64,000 nucleotides of DNA from Gambelia wislizenii (GCA_030847615.1 JAUMIR010000001.1:61269501-61333500); one strand, 5' to 3'; positions 11,509-22,522 are shown, counted from the first letter of the stretch. Translations and numbers: made by a program. The notes: generated by a model from the sequence alone, not told the origin.

Positions 11509-11520
11509 AGTCTCTCACAA

Positions 11521-11682
11521 GGTGATTTCAGGTGAGTTTCCTGAGTGGATGAGCAGGATCTGTCTACACAAAGGCCCCAAGCTATTAGTCAACTCCATGT
11601 CCATCATGTTACTCTTCTCAGACATCAGTGCCAATGATTGTAGCCACTATTCACTTTCTGCTGGAGGTATTCTTGCCTGCAT
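11521..11682. other. Anonymous junction sequence
   Basis: I recognise nothing here. It lies between the truncated CR1 and the inverted RTE-like fragment and may be the remnant of the original insertion site. Confidence 0.3.
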
Positions 11683-12018
11683 CTCGGAGATCTGATGGCA
11701 GTTCCCCTTTTTCCCAGCAATTCACAAGAAGTTTGTGGAATTTGTTGTGGAGTGCATGACCTCTGTGTTTCCAAACTTCAGGTGGGATTCCATCGATCCC
11801 AGCTGCCTTGCCGTTTTTCAACTGCTGTATGGCCTTAAGGGTCTCTTCCAAAGTGGGAGCTATGTCTAATTCATTTTTCATCGGTTTTTGTATCATATGT
11901 TGGATAGCTGAGTCTTGGACTACTCGGTTGGCACTAAAGAGACTTTGAAAGTGTTCGGCCCATCGATTCAGGATGGAGGCTTTATCAGTAATTAATGTTT
12001 GACCATCTGTACTTCTTG
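11683..12018 (-). mobile_element. Inverted 5' part of an RTE-like LINE insertion
   Basis: The minus strand encodes the finger region of a reverse transcriptase: ITDKASILNRWAEHF, then LKNGKAAGIDGIPPEVWK and GELPSDLRDA. The same family occurs at 47243-47854 and 61846-63531. The 3' end of the same family follows immediately in the opposite orientation from 12019, which is the structure left by twin priming. The RTE-like placement is from memory of vertebrate LINEs with this RT and needs a database comparison. Confidence 0.65.
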
Positions 12019-12191
12019 AAGAGAAACGGCAACGCAGAAAGAATCACAACCCGATAGCATCACCCGAGGAAACCTTCTGCTGTGCTTTCTGCAACCGGAC
12101 TTGTCTATCTCGGATTGGCCTTTTTAGTCATCAGCGCTCTTGCAGAAAACACAGGATGAGTCCTTCCTGAATCTTCGTTTGCAAAGAAAAG

Positions 12192-12224
<33 letters not shown>

Positions 12225-12225
12225 C
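12019..12225 (+). mobile_element. 3' end of the RTE-like LINE with GA-repeat tail
   Basis: It encodes the last 50 or so residues of the family, starting at LEEKRQRRKN and containing a C-terminal zinc-finger-like C-x2-C...H...C block (CCAFCNRTC...FSHQRSC). A short 3' UTR ends in a GA microsatellite at about 12197-12222. The GA run recurs at the 3' ends of the two other copies, so it is a family tail rather than an independent microsatellite. Confidence 0.7.
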
Positions 12226-13916
12226 TTGCCTAAATAGGGCATTGTTTCATCTGTGTACACTGAACAAGAGGAAGTTTTTCACATTTGCTAGATCTTTGGG
12301 AAAGAGATCTAGCAGAAATACTGGCAGTTCTTGTAGACTCTGCTGAGCCTCAACACTATCACCACCATTGCTGACATTTATTTTTAAAGGACATGTGGGA
12401 ATTCAAGAAGGCTTGACCACTGTTAGAAAAACTAACGTGGGCCATCTCCTTCCTAGGCATGACCTGATATTTGTGAAAGACTTGCTGCACTGCTGCTGGG
12501 TTTTAGATGATCTGTCACCTCATAGTACATGTTGACATCCTTCTGCAGGAGGGAGCCCTTCAAACTCTCTTACATCAAATGGTGATAGAGATGGCAAAAT
12601 GGAGAGGGATGAGGCCAGTTGGAGTTAATCCCAGAAGACATCACTTCCATGGATGCTCTTCTTGCTGTTGTATCTCTGCCAAACCACTGGAGCACCTCTA
12701 CTTTCCAGCTGTGATGGGCCATGGCTCCATCCAGGGTTATAATTTTCTAATCATCTGTTGCTGCTTCTCTATAAGCCACTCAGTGTTGTCTTCCCTGCTG
12801 GGTGCCTGGCTGAAGGCAGCTCTGGTCATTGTCCTTCCTTTGTAAGGAGTAATGTTCTGACAGGAATTTTTAAAGTTTTATGCCAAGTGTTCCAGTTTTG
12901 TGACTTTTGAAACATTATAATGAGGAACAGGAATGAATTAAAGTAACTTTTTGAGGTTGGACCATTGCATATCAAAAGTGGACCAAGCCATTTTACAGCC
13001 TGATGATGTGGAGGAGCAAATTCCATCCCCTTTCCCCCAGTCAATAAGCATAAATATCCAAGGTCAGAGCTGGCTGTTTTTGCACCTGAGGCAGAAAATC
13101 CCATAACTACCTTTCCTCACCTTTAATAGTAAAATACAATGTTAACAAGTTGAATAAGAATTTGCAACCCTTTCAAGATTCTTCACACCATCTGCCTGTT
13201 TTAGCCACTTCATTCTGCCTTATTCCTCCTCCTTTGGGACTACAGTACTTCCACTCTGATCCATAAAAATGAGGAAAATGACTCCCATCATATACCTTCC
13301 ATACCCCAGAGATTAAAAAGTGTCAATAGTTGCCCAGCATCACTGAAGCCATATCTCTGGAGGTTTCTTGGGGCTTGGGAGCATTCCCAGAAGTCTACGT
13401 GTTGGATTTATGTGACTGAGATTAAGCCATGGTATTTCACATAACTGTATGTTACATTTCATATATTAAACTGCCACTAAAACATATTGCCTGGTTGGCA
13501 CAGAGATCTTGCTAATTGCTGTAAATAGCTGCATAAATATGTAAATATCCAAACCTACTGCAGAGCAGCACTAGCAATGAGAACAGAAGTATTTTTCAGA
13601 TTTATTGTAAAGCATTAAAAGTCTTAAAATTAAAACTGAGCACCATATTTAACAGGCAGAATATACAAAGATAAATTGCACAATTGTAAAACTTCATTTA
13701 TTTGTCTTTTTAAAAATAAAAATAATGCAGCTGTACTTTCATCACTCCCAAACTTAAGTCAGGATGAGCAATGTCCAGGGGTTGTGGAAGTGCACACTGA
13801 ACCCCATCTGGAGTGCAGCAGGGGCCGCACCACTGCCTAAATTTAGTGGCAATTAATTGCCACCTAATTTGCAGAAGCTTTCCATGGTGTAAGAAAGGGC
13901 CAAAGCACTTGCCGAA
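12226..13916. other. Anonymous intergenic or intronic sequence
   Basis: The open frames are short with no recognisable product, and there are no tandem arrays. I see no convincing exon, RNA gene or repeat boundary. Confidence 0.3.
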
Positions 13917-14400
13917 CTACAGAGCACTGCCAATGGACAGGACAAAATCCTTTATTGACCAATCAAAATGCAAAACACATGATGCAAGGTGAAGTAGAAG
14001 GCTTTCAAGGCCATCATCCATAGATTTTCCTTGGTTTTTTTCTGGGCTGTGAGGCCGTGTTCTGGAAGAGTTTATTTCTGACAGATGCAGGCGAAACATC
14101 AGAAATAAACTGTTCCAGAATACGGCCTCACAGCCTGGAAAAAAAACCAAGGAAAATCTACATGATGCAAGCTTTTGAAGCTCTACTGGCTTCTTCATCA
14201 GGCAAAAGATGTTAAAAAATAAAGAAAGAAAAGTGATGGTGTTGAAGTCACAGGTCTGCATGTTGTCTCTCATGTTGCTTGCGTTGTTGTTAGGGTGAGG
14301 AATCTCATGCAGGCAGAGGCCACTCCTACTTCTTGGCCATGTGAGGCTGAGACAAAGGACAGTAAAATTTAAATCCTTTTGCATCAGTGAGGCAGCATCT
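13917..14400 (-). repeat. Interspersed repeat (family with TTTGGTTGGCCAATAAA end)
   Basis: The minus strand matches the plus strand of 29070-29350: shared blocks include the TGGCCAGGAAGTAGGAGTGG region, CCTGATGAAGAAACCAGTAG, AAGCTTGCATCATGTG and an end near ATTGACCAATAAAG. A third, shorter piece lies at 14670-14765. I do not recognise the family. The copy is interrupted by the fold-back PLE at 13989-14159. Confidence 0.55.
13989..14159. mobile_element. Miniature fold-back Penelope-like element
   Basis: It is made only of PLE terminal sequence in two opposed copies: 14022-14081 and 14099-14158 are inverted repeats of about 60 bp, joined by a 17-base loop containing GATGCAGGCGAAACATC. Both arms match the 3' end of the PLE at 60057-61512. 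A 12-bp target duplication, ACATGATGCAAG, flanks it (13977-13988 and 14160-14171), so this 171-bp unit inserted as such, into the repeat at 13917-14400. Confidence 0.75.
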
Positions 14401-14949
14401 TTGATATCCAGGATGTCTCTGTTCCTTTGTGAATCCAAGGCTCCTTTGTTAGGCAGAGATAACTGCATTTCTCAAGAAGTCTCTGTACTACTAGATCTGG
14501 AAAAAAATTAGGTGCTGTATATGTAAAACTTAGCCAATTATAGTCCAAAAGAGAAGTTTTACTTTTGTTGGAGGTAGAAACCTCAGAGAGTTTAGTCCCA
14601 ATCCATGTTTCCCTCTTGCTTAGGATTCCCATGTTGCAGTAAAATGAGGTATCTTCAAATCCAGGAAACACATACAGGGGTAGCTGTATTGGCCATGCAA
14701 CAAAACAAAATCCAGAATCTACAAAAAAGCGATACTTTTATTGGCCAACCAAAATGGGCAATGCAGTATCCTAATTTTTTTCTGTAACTGCAAATGAAGA
14801 AATGTATCTGTTTCCCTGACTGCTTTTTTCATGATGGTGCTGTCATGATGATCTACAGGTAGCATCATGGATACCTTCACAACTCACAACTCACATGATC
14901 AGTATTGGAAAATTCCACTCTTTATTTGGAAATGGGAAGTGGGTGGGAG
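14401..14949. other. Anonymous sequence with one short repeat piece (14670-14765)
   Basis: Apart from the fragment at 14670-14765, which ends in GGGGTAGCTGTATTGGCC and belongs to the same repeat family as 13917-14400, I see nothing here. Confidence 0.3.
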
Positions 14950-15278
14950 AACCTCATTAAATAAACATGATGTCACATCACTTGATTAGGATAGCCACTC
15001 TGATTGGGCAATGGCAGAGCCAATCAGAAATCAATAAGAAGGACTTTCCAGGCCAGTTTCCTGCCAGAGAGAAGGAGAGCAGCTTCTGGACAGCAAGTTT
15101 CCTGCCAGTTTCCAGGCCAGTTTCCTGCCAGGGAGAAGAAGGAGAGCAGGAACTGGCAGCCATTCTGGACAGCCATTCTGACTGGGGAGATTTAATTTTT
15201 TTAAAAACTGTTGGGAGAGGCTGCTTGTTGCTGAGGGGCTCGAACTTCTGACCTTGCCCTTTTACCCTCAAGAGCCCT

Positions 15279-15316
15279 CCTGTGAGTCACACCTGTGAGT
15301 CACACCTGTGAGTCAC
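15279..15316 (+). promoter_or_regulatory. Three tandem AP-1-like sites
   Basis: Three consecutive 13-bp units CCTGTGAGTCACA each contain TGAGTCA, the AP-1 consensus. They lie 28 bases or more ahead of a TATA-like box at 15344-15350, within the duplicated CR1 5' region. Binding is inferred from sequence only. Confidence 0.5.
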
Positions 15317-15343
15317 TAGGGGGTGGAGCTGGGAGCCTAGCTC

Positions 15344-15350
15344 TATATAA
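15344..15350 (+). promoter_or_regulatory. TATA-like box in the CR1 5' region
   Basis: TATATAA in the context GCTCTATATAACTCCTTGC, just upstream of the second copy of the 5' block. Transcription from about 15375 would give a CR1 RNA starting close to that second block. Confidence 0.4.
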
Positions 15351-15669
15351 CTCCTTGCAGAGACTTTCCAGGCCAGTTTCCTGCCAGAGAGAAGGAGAGC
15401 AGCTTCTGGACAGCAAGTTTCCTGACAGTTTCCAGGCCAGTTTCTTGCCAGGGAGAAGAAGGAGAGCAGCTTCTGGACAGCCATTCTGACTGGGGAGATT
15501 GAATTTTTTTTTAAACTGTTGGGAGAGGCTGCTTGTTGCTGAGGCAAGCACCTAACGGCGCACAAATTTCAGTAACCAAAAAAAAAAAAAAAATACAGCA
15601 TACCTAAAAGTACAGCTTAGCATTCTCAGCATTAACTAAGAGTTCTTAGATTACCTAAAAGATCTCACC

Positions 15670-16647
15670 ATGGACACTGAGGGGACTGCGGCAGTCACTT
15701 GCAACACTTGTGCGATGTTTGTCTTCTTGTCTATAGACATGGAGAACTCCACATGCACCAAGTGCAAGCTGGTAGCCCTCTTGGAGGAGAAAGTACAGCA
15801 GCTGGAGACAGGGGTAGCTACACTTCAACAGATTCGCAAGCAAGAGGTTTTCCTGGACAGAACAGAACGAACAGTCTTGGATGGGGACCGCACAGAGGAA
15901 GTGGCTGTGGAGGAGAGGGTCACTTCACAGACACAGGAAGTAGACAGCTGGAGGAATGTCACACAGAGAACAAGAAAATCCAGGGATTCTTCCAGCAGCT
16001 TGCAGCTACAGAATCGATTCGAAGCCCTTTCCCTTATCAAGGACAACAAGGAAGAACAGTATGGACAGACTTCAGGGGTAGAGCAGGGGACCTTGAGAGG
16101 ACCACCGCAAGGAACAGCAGCTGCGAAGCCTCGGCGGAGGCGTGTGGTGGTGGTGGGGGACTCCTTGCTGCGGGGTACAGAAGCAGTGGTATGTGGGCCT
16201 GACAAGATGACTCTGGAGGTGTGTTGTCTCCCTGGGGCAAAGATCTGTGATGTGACCGAGAGGCTGACAAGACTTATCAAGCCTACGGATCATTACCCCT
16301 TCCTTTTGGTCCATGTGGGAACCAATGATACTGCAAGGCACAGCATTCCCAAGATCAGAAGAGATTATGAGGCCCTGGGGAGGAAGCTGAAAGAAATGGA
16401 TGCACAGGTTGTCATCTCATCTCTTCTGCCAGTTGAAGGACATGGTCCAAGAAGGGAGAGGAAAATAGCCAACGTAAACAACTGGCTCCGTAGATGGTGT
16501 CACCGAGAGCAAATTGGATTCTTGGATCATGGACTGCACTTCCATGAGGGGGGACTTCTGGCAAGCGATGGAGTGCATCTTACAACAGTTGGAAGAAACA
16601 TTTTTGCCAACAGTCTCAAGAATTTGATCAGGAGGGCTTTAAACTGA
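15670..16647 (+). CDS. CR1 ORF1 protein (zinc-binding, coiled coil, SGNH esterase)
   Basis: ORF1 of CR1 binds element RNA; its esterase domain is thought to act on lipids or membranes, but its role in transposition is unsettled. The ATG at 15670 has a good context (CACCATGG). Two CxxC pairs (CNTC and CTKC, residues about 12-35) suggest a small zinc-binding module, followed by a short coiled coil (LLEEKVQQLETGVATLQ). An acidic, Ser-rich linker leads to an SGNH-hydrolase domain: GDS at residues 163-165, GTND at 217-220, and DGVH at 300-303 with the catalytic Asp and His. All 325 codons are open. ORF2 starts five bases after its stop. Confidence 0.85.
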   Translation: MDTEGTAAVTCNTCAMFVFLSIDMENSTCTKCKLVALLEEKVQQLETGVATLQQIRKQEVFLDRTERTVLDGDRTEEVAVEERVTSQTQEVDSWRNVTQRTRKSRDSSSSLQLQNRFEALSLIKDNKEEQYGQTSGVEQGTLRGPPQGTAAAKPRRRRVVVVGDSLLRGTEAVVCGPDKMTLEVCCLPGAKICDVTERLTRLIKPTDHYPFLLVHVGTNDTARHSIPKIRRDYEALGRKLKEMDAQVVISSLLPVEGHGPRRERKIANVNNWLRRWCHREQIGFLDHGLHFHEGGLLASDGVHLTTVGRNIFANSLKNLIRRALN

Positions 16648-16652
16648 GTCAA

Positions 16653-19555
16653 ATGGGGGAGGGAGATAGTATTCTGGAAGGCAAAAGGGCTGGAGAAAAT
16701 AGTCAAACTGTCATAGAGGGAACAAGGCAAACAGTGCGAGGACCCAACAGTGGGAGGCAAAAAAACTTGCACAGGGAGCAAGTAAAGGGAACACATGGTC
16801 TTAGATGTCTCTACACTAATGCACAGAGCATGGGAAATAAGCAAGATGAACTTGAACTCCTCGCACTACAAAACAAACATGATATAATAGGCATTACTGA
16901 AACCTGGTGGGACGAGTCTCATGATTGGAATGTAGGAATAGAGGGGTATAACCTTTATAGGAGAAACAGGCCAAACAGGAAAGGAGGAGGAATAGCATTA
17001 TATATCATGGATATTTACACCAGTGAAGTGATCCATGACATCAATACTGGAAGCCAGGTGGAGAGCATCTGGATAAAAATTAAAGGGGAGGGAAACAACA
17101 GGGATGTTATTGTGGGACTTTACTACAGACCCCCAAATCAGACGGAGGAATTGGATGTTGCCTTTCTAGAACAGATGAACACACATGCAGAAAGGAGAGA
17201 TGTAGTAGTGATGGGTGACTTCAACTATCCTGATATTTGCTGGCAATCTAACTCAGCCAAAACTTCAAGGTCTAGCAAATTCCTTACATGCCTGGAAGAC
17301 AATTTCCTGGTCAAAAGGTGGAAGAGGCAACAAGGGGGTCAGCTATTTTAGATCTGATCCTAACCAACAGAGATGACCTGGTTAATGGGGTGCAAGTGGT
17401 GGGATCCTTAGGTGATCATGTTCTCCTGGAGTTGGTTATACAATGGAAAGGAGAAGCCAGGCATAGTCAGACACGCATTCTTGACTTTAGGAGAGCTGAT
17501 TTCAATAAACTCAGGGAAACACTGAGGGTGATCCCATGGTCAGGAATACTAAAAGAGAAGAGACCTCAAGATGGATGGGACTTTCTCAAAAGGGAGATAC
17601 TGAAGGCACAAATTCAAGCAGTACCATTGAGGAAGAAAAATGGGAGGTGTCTCAAGAAACCAGGATGGATGACTAAAGAACTTTCAATGGAGCTAAGTTT
17701 TAAACGGAACATGTATAGGAAATGGAAAAGGGGGGAAATCACCAAAGAAGAATTCAAACAGATAGCGAACACGTGTAGGAGTAAAGTCAGAAAAGCTAAA
17801 ACGCAGAATGAGCTCAGGCTTGCTAGAGAGGTTAAGAACAATAAAAAGGTTTTTTTGGGGTATGTCCGCAGCAAAAGGAGGAAGAAGGGAATGATAGGGC
17901 CACTACGTGGAGAAGATGGCAAAATGCTAACAGGGGACAGAGAAAAGGCAGAATTACTCAACACCTTCTTTGCCTCAGTGTTTTTCAGAAAAGGAAAAAG
18001 AGAACCAACCTGAGGATAATGGAACAGAGGACACAATAGGGGAAATCCAGCTCAAAATAAGTAAAGAGGTAGTACAGGAATACCTTCTTAATCTAAATGA
18101 ATTTAAATCGCCAGGACCAGATGAACTACATCCAAGAGTAATAAAAGAGCTGGCAAATATAATCTCAGAGCCATTGGCAATAATCTTTGAGAACTCCTGG
18201 AGAACAGGAGAAGTCCCAGCAGACTGGAGGAGGACAAATGTTCCCATCTTCAAAAAGGGGAAAAAAGAGGATCCCAACCATTATCGTCCAGTTAGTCTGA
18301 CATCAATACCTGGGAAGATTCTAGAGCAGATCATTAAAGAGAGAGTCTGTGAACATTTAGAAGGCAATGCCATAATCACAAAAAGTCAGCATGGGTTGCA
18401 GAGAAACAAGTCATGCCAGACTAATCTGATCTCTTTTTTTTGATAAAGTTACCAGTTTGGTAGATGAAGGGAATGCTGTGGACATCGCATACCTTGATTT
18501 CAGTAAGGCCTTTGACAAGATTCCCCATGACATTCTTGCAAACAAGCTTGTAAAATGTGGGCTAGACAAGTTAACTGTTCAATGGATTTGTAATTGCTTG
18601 TCCGGCCGAACCCAAACGGTGCTCAGCAGTGGCTCCTCTTCGTCTTGGAAAGATGTGACCAGTGGGGTGCCACAGGGTTCTGTCCTGGGCCCAGTGCTAT
18701 TCAACATCTTTATCAATGACTTGGATGAGGGAATTAGGGGCATACTTATCAAATTTGCAGATGACACCAAATTAGGAGGAGTAGCTAATACCCTAGAGGA
18801 CAGGATCAAAATTCAGAATGACCTGGATAGACTGGAGAGCTGGGCCAAAGCTAACAAATGAAATTCAATACGGAGAAATGTAAAGTACTGCATTTAGGAC
18901 GGAAAAATGAAATGCATAAATATAGGATGGGAGAGACCTGGCTGAATGAGACTACGTGCGAAAGGGATCTAGGAGTCCTAGTAGACCACAAGTTGAACAT
19001 GAGCCAACAGTGTGATGCGGCAGCTAAAATGGCCAATGCGATTTTGGGCTGTATCAATAGAAGTATAGTATCTAGATCAAGGGAAGTCATAGTGCCACTC
19101 TATTCTGCCTTGGTCAGACCTCACTTAGAATACTGTGTCCAGTTCTGGGCACCACAATTCAAAAAGGATATTGACAAATTGGAGCGTGTCCAGGGAAGGG
19201 CAACTAAAATGGTGAAAGGTCTGGAAACGATGCCTTATGAGGAGAGACTTAGGGAGCTGGGTATGTTTAGCCTGGAAAAAGACGGTTAAGGGGCGATATG
19301 ATAGCCCTGTTTAAGTATTTGAAGGGATGTCACGCTGAGGATGGAGCAGGCTTGTTTTCTTTTGCTCCAGAGACTGGAACACGGAGCAATGGATGCAAGC
19401 TCCAGGAACAGAGATTCCACCTCAACATGAGGAGGAACTTTTTGACAGTCAGAGCTGTTCGGCAGTGGAACACACTCCCTCGGAGCATGGTGGGGTCTCC
19501 TTCCTTGGAGGTCTTTAAACAGAGGCTGGATGGCCATCTGTTGGGGATGATTTGA
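16653..19555 (+). pseudogene. CR1 ORF2 (endonuclease-reverse transcriptase), frameshifted
   Basis: The endonuclease is at 16653-17480 ([45 protein letters not shown]). The reverse transcriptase spans about 18000-18900 ([51 protein letters not shown], and the catalytic FADD). The C-terminal domain follows to 19555 with the [15 protein letters not shown] block. Frame changes occur near 17313, 17983, 18437, 18855 and 19280; four of the five lie in or beside homopolymer runs. No domain is missing, so this copy is young but disabled, or its breaks are partly assembly errors. Confidence 0.8.
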
Positions 19556-19639
19556 TCAAGATTTCCTGCGTGGCAGGGGGTTGGACTGGATGGCCCTCGT
19601 GGTCTCTTCCAACTCTGCAATTCTATGATTCTATGACTT

Positions 19640-20359
19640 TTTAAAAGTTCTGATCCTTCCTCTTTTCTGAGTTAGACTGGTTGAGCACATGGCCTAGCTA
19701 GATGGAGCTAGCTAAGATGGACTCTGACCCCCATGGCCTAGTTCTGGGGCCAGATGGCCTACACAACCATGAAATACCCCCAAATGACAACCTGTGATAC
19801 CAATAGGGTTGGGGGAAGCCAATCCTATCCAAAGGCCTCAAAAAGGATCCAAAAAGAATTCTGAATTCCATCTACAGAGACTGTACGTTAATCTGCATGT
19901 AATAGTTAGGGAATGTGTAGTTAGATTGCGTTAGATTTTATGCTTATTTGTAAGTGCTCTGAATGAATGCAAACTGTATAAGCCTTAAGCTGAACCTAAG
20001 AATGTTTTGCCCTTTTTAGCAACATAGACTCCTAGAATTGAATAAAAGCTTCTGTTATTTCCTAACCCTGCCTCAAAGTGCCTGCTTTTTCCTAACCCTG
20101 GTTTTCCTAACCAGGGTTTTCCTAACCCTGCCTCAAATTGTCAGCTATCAAGAACCTTCTCTAGAGAAGAGAAAAGAGTTATTATTGTTCTTTAACCCAG
20201 CACGTCTAGTCTCACTGCCTGGACGTGGAAAAGACCACAAAGGGAATTGTAGAGTCAGTGAGTGGTGGCAAACGAAGAGGAATCCCTTGGGTTTGGGATT
20301 GGAAAAAGGGCCAACCCTGGACTTCAGGCAGCAGAAACTCTAGGGTGGCCATTATCACA
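19640..20359 (+). repeat. Probable LTR of a retrovirus-like element
   Basis: TATA-like CTGTATAAGCC at about 19973 and AATAAAAG at 20041 are followed by about 300 bases of U5-like sequence ending in TTATCACA. Immediately after comes TGGTGGCAGC (20360-20369), which matches the first ten bases expected of a primer-binding site for tRNA-Leu. Short repeats of TTTTCCTAACC lie at 20080-20130. The 5' boundary against the CR1 is unresolved, and the rest of the primer site does not match. Confidence 0.4.
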
Positions 20360-20369
20360 TGGTGGCAGC

Positions 20370-21884
20370 ATTTTTGTACCCTCAGGGTTGGGGAATACCA
20401 GTTAAGCAGCTCTCTCTGCCATGGGAGTGGGGAGACTGTGGCTTTTGGAGTAATTCTGGGGATTCGGTAGTTTCTCTGTGTTGAAGCTTTCCCTGTGTCC
20501 TTTTTTCAGCCTTGTGTTGTTCCCTGGAGGAGGGAGAATGAGGGGATGAGTTGTGTGTGCATGCATGTTGCAGTTTCTTTGTTCTGTTTCCAGCCTTTGT
20601 GTTGTTGCTGGAAGGGGGGAGCAGGGGGGGTTTCTCTGTCCTTGCAGTTCTTTTAAAGGCCTGATTCCCTGTCCTTTTGTGGAGGAAAAATTGCCTGTTT
20701 TGAACAGCTGTGGTTTTTTTTTTTTTTTTTTAGCAGCTATAAAGTTTTTGAAAAGTCTTTTGGTTGCCTGTGCTTCTGTGTACATGATAGAAAAGGGGGG
20801 CAGGACACCCACCAGGACATTCCTTTGTTTCATTCATTGTAGCACAGAGCTCAAAGCTGTAGAACTGGTTTTCAGTGTCTTTCTCTAACCCCAACGGCCA
20901 GGGAACAGCCATTTGTTTTGATGATCCTCCTTTTGTCTGTTAATTGCCTCATTGCAGTGTGTTCCCTCTTCACAGGTTTTCTTGCAACCTGTGCTTGTTG
21001 GAGGTGGGGATTGAGTTAAAGTGGAAAAATAAAGCTTTTTGGGACTGCTAGTGTTCTTCAGTGGTGGATCTGCGTGGAAATGGCATTTTCCTGCTGAGTT
21101 TAAAGCTAGAGAGGAGTGTGCCTCTTTTTCTGCTGTTTCCCTGTGTGGGGGGTGTGGTGCCCTGAATTTTTACTCAGTGCAGGTTTGGATCTGTGTGTGC
21201 ATCCCTTCAGTTTGCCTGGCTGGCTGAGAGTCCCAGGTGGTGGTGGGGGGAAGAATCGCTCCAGGTCCTTTCTTAGCTCCTAACTTCCTCACAGACCTGG
21301 CATTTGGCTGTGGGGGAGAGCAGTGTTCAGGTCCAAGTCCCATAGCTTTCTGCTTGCCCGAGCCTTTGCACCCTGTTTTTTTCTCAGGGGTGGGGTTAGC
21401 TTTGTGGGTGGGCTGAGGGTGGGCTGCCTCCCCAGGGAGGAGTTGGCTGGCTCCTGGGAGGAGTCCTATATCTCTGGCTGGCTTCTCTTTGTTGTTTGGC
21501 AACAAACAGTGAGAAAAAGGGACAGGGGAATTCTGCTTTAATTCTCCAGTGCTGTACGTACATTGCTATACCTGGCCCTGCTTGGACTAGGACATAGGCC
21601 ACTTTCAGGAAGGGCATCTGTTTTATAGGGTTCTCTCTGCAGCCTTCCTGTCAATCTTCCACTCTCTCTGGGTCCACAGGGGGAAGGAGGAGGGAAGTAG
21701 GGCAGGGTCCCACTGCTTTGAAGCACCCTTCTTTTTCTAAAGGCTACTTTGCCTATCCTTCCCTCGAATTAAGCATTCAGTCAGAGCACTGTTTGATTTT
21801 TTTTTTAATTTCTAGCTGTCGCGTGACCTCCAGTAGTCAGGCACAGTTAGGTTACACCTTAGGTCTGCAACAGTTGCAAAGATG
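20370..21884. other. Leader-like sequence after the LTR, no clear gene
   Basis: A relatively GC-rich stretch with a T18 run at about 20714 and no conserved product in any frame. It could be the 5' leader of the LTR element at 19640. Confidence 0.3.
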
Positions 21885-21889
21885 ACCTT

Positions 21890-22312
21890 ATGTCCAGATG
21901 TGGTGATGGGGGGGCAGCTTATCCCCTGCTTCCGCTGCTAGACTCTGATTTCTGGGGTTCCTTGGTGCAAGGCTCCCTAACTGCAGACCAGCTGGCGAAT
22001 TTGGCGCAGATTCAGATGAAAATGCAGGAGCAGCTGCACCAGCAGCAGCAGGAATTACATCAACAACAGCTAGCCTTAGAAAGAGAGAGACACCAACACC
22101 GGATAGAATTGGAAAGACAGAGGAACTTGACGTCAGAAGTGGAACAACAAGTTGAACGTGAACGCCAATGTCAGGCAGCATCAGTCCTGCAAGCATCTGT
22201 ATGTTGTGATGCTCAGTCAGCCTCACCTAGCTCAGAGTCCGGAGTGGGTGAGGTGGACGATGATCAACATCAGGTGTTGGATGTGCTGCACCTCATCCTG
22301 ATGGTCCTCTGA
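21890..22312 (+). CDS. Unrecognised coiled-coil frame, possibly Gag-like
   Basis: A 140-codon frame. Residues 30-90 are Gln/Glu/Arg-rich (MQEQLHQQQQELHQQQ, then LERERHQHRIELERQR) and predict a strong coiled coil. Its place about 1.5 kb behind a putative LTR and primer site makes an N-terminal Gag-like protein possible. I do not recognise homology, and a chance frame through CAG-rich sequence is the main alternative. Confidence 0.3.
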   Translation: MSRCGDGGAAYPLLPLLDSDFWGSLVQGSLTADQLANLAQIQMKMQEQLHQQQQELHQQQLALERERHQHRIELERQRNLTSEVEQQVERERQCQAASVLQASVCCDAQSASPSSESGVGEVDDDQHQVLDVLHLILMVL

Positions 22313-22522
22313 CTGTGGACACCCACGATGCACCGCTACTCCAGGAGGGAGCAACGTGCCCTGAGGTGAAGCAGTCTTCTCAACTCTGCATTCCAGTGCT
22401 TCCTGAGGCCAAGGGAATGGGAGCTGGTGGGGCCACGCCGGCCCACACCTCAGTGCTTCCTATAGCCCATGGCATGGAGGCAAGTGGGGCCACTCAACCC
22501 TACCATCCAGAGATTTCTGAAG

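Larger units (their letters stand above)
15042..15545 (+). repeat. Tandemly duplicated CR1 5' block (320-bp period)
   Basis: A block beginning GACTTTCCAGGCCAGTTTCC occurs at 15042 and again at 15362. Each copy runs through GGAGAAGAAGGAGAGCAG, GCCATTCTGACTGGGGAGAT and a T-rich stretch, and ends in GGGAGAGGCTGCTTGTTGCTG. Inside each copy the segment TTTCCAGGCCAGTTTC is itself repeated. This is like the promoter monomers of rodent L1. Confidence 0.75.
14950..19637 (+). mobile_element. Near-full-length CR1 LINE
   Basis: It has the full CR1 order: a 5' region with duplicated blocks, ORF1 (15670-16647), ORF2 (16653-19555) and the CR1 3' end with ATTCTATGATTCTATGA at 19620-19637. The 5' limit is uncertain; 14950 is where sequence typical of the 5' region begins. 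Other copies in the window are truncated. ORF1 is intact but ORF2 has five frameshifts. Confidence 0.85.
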
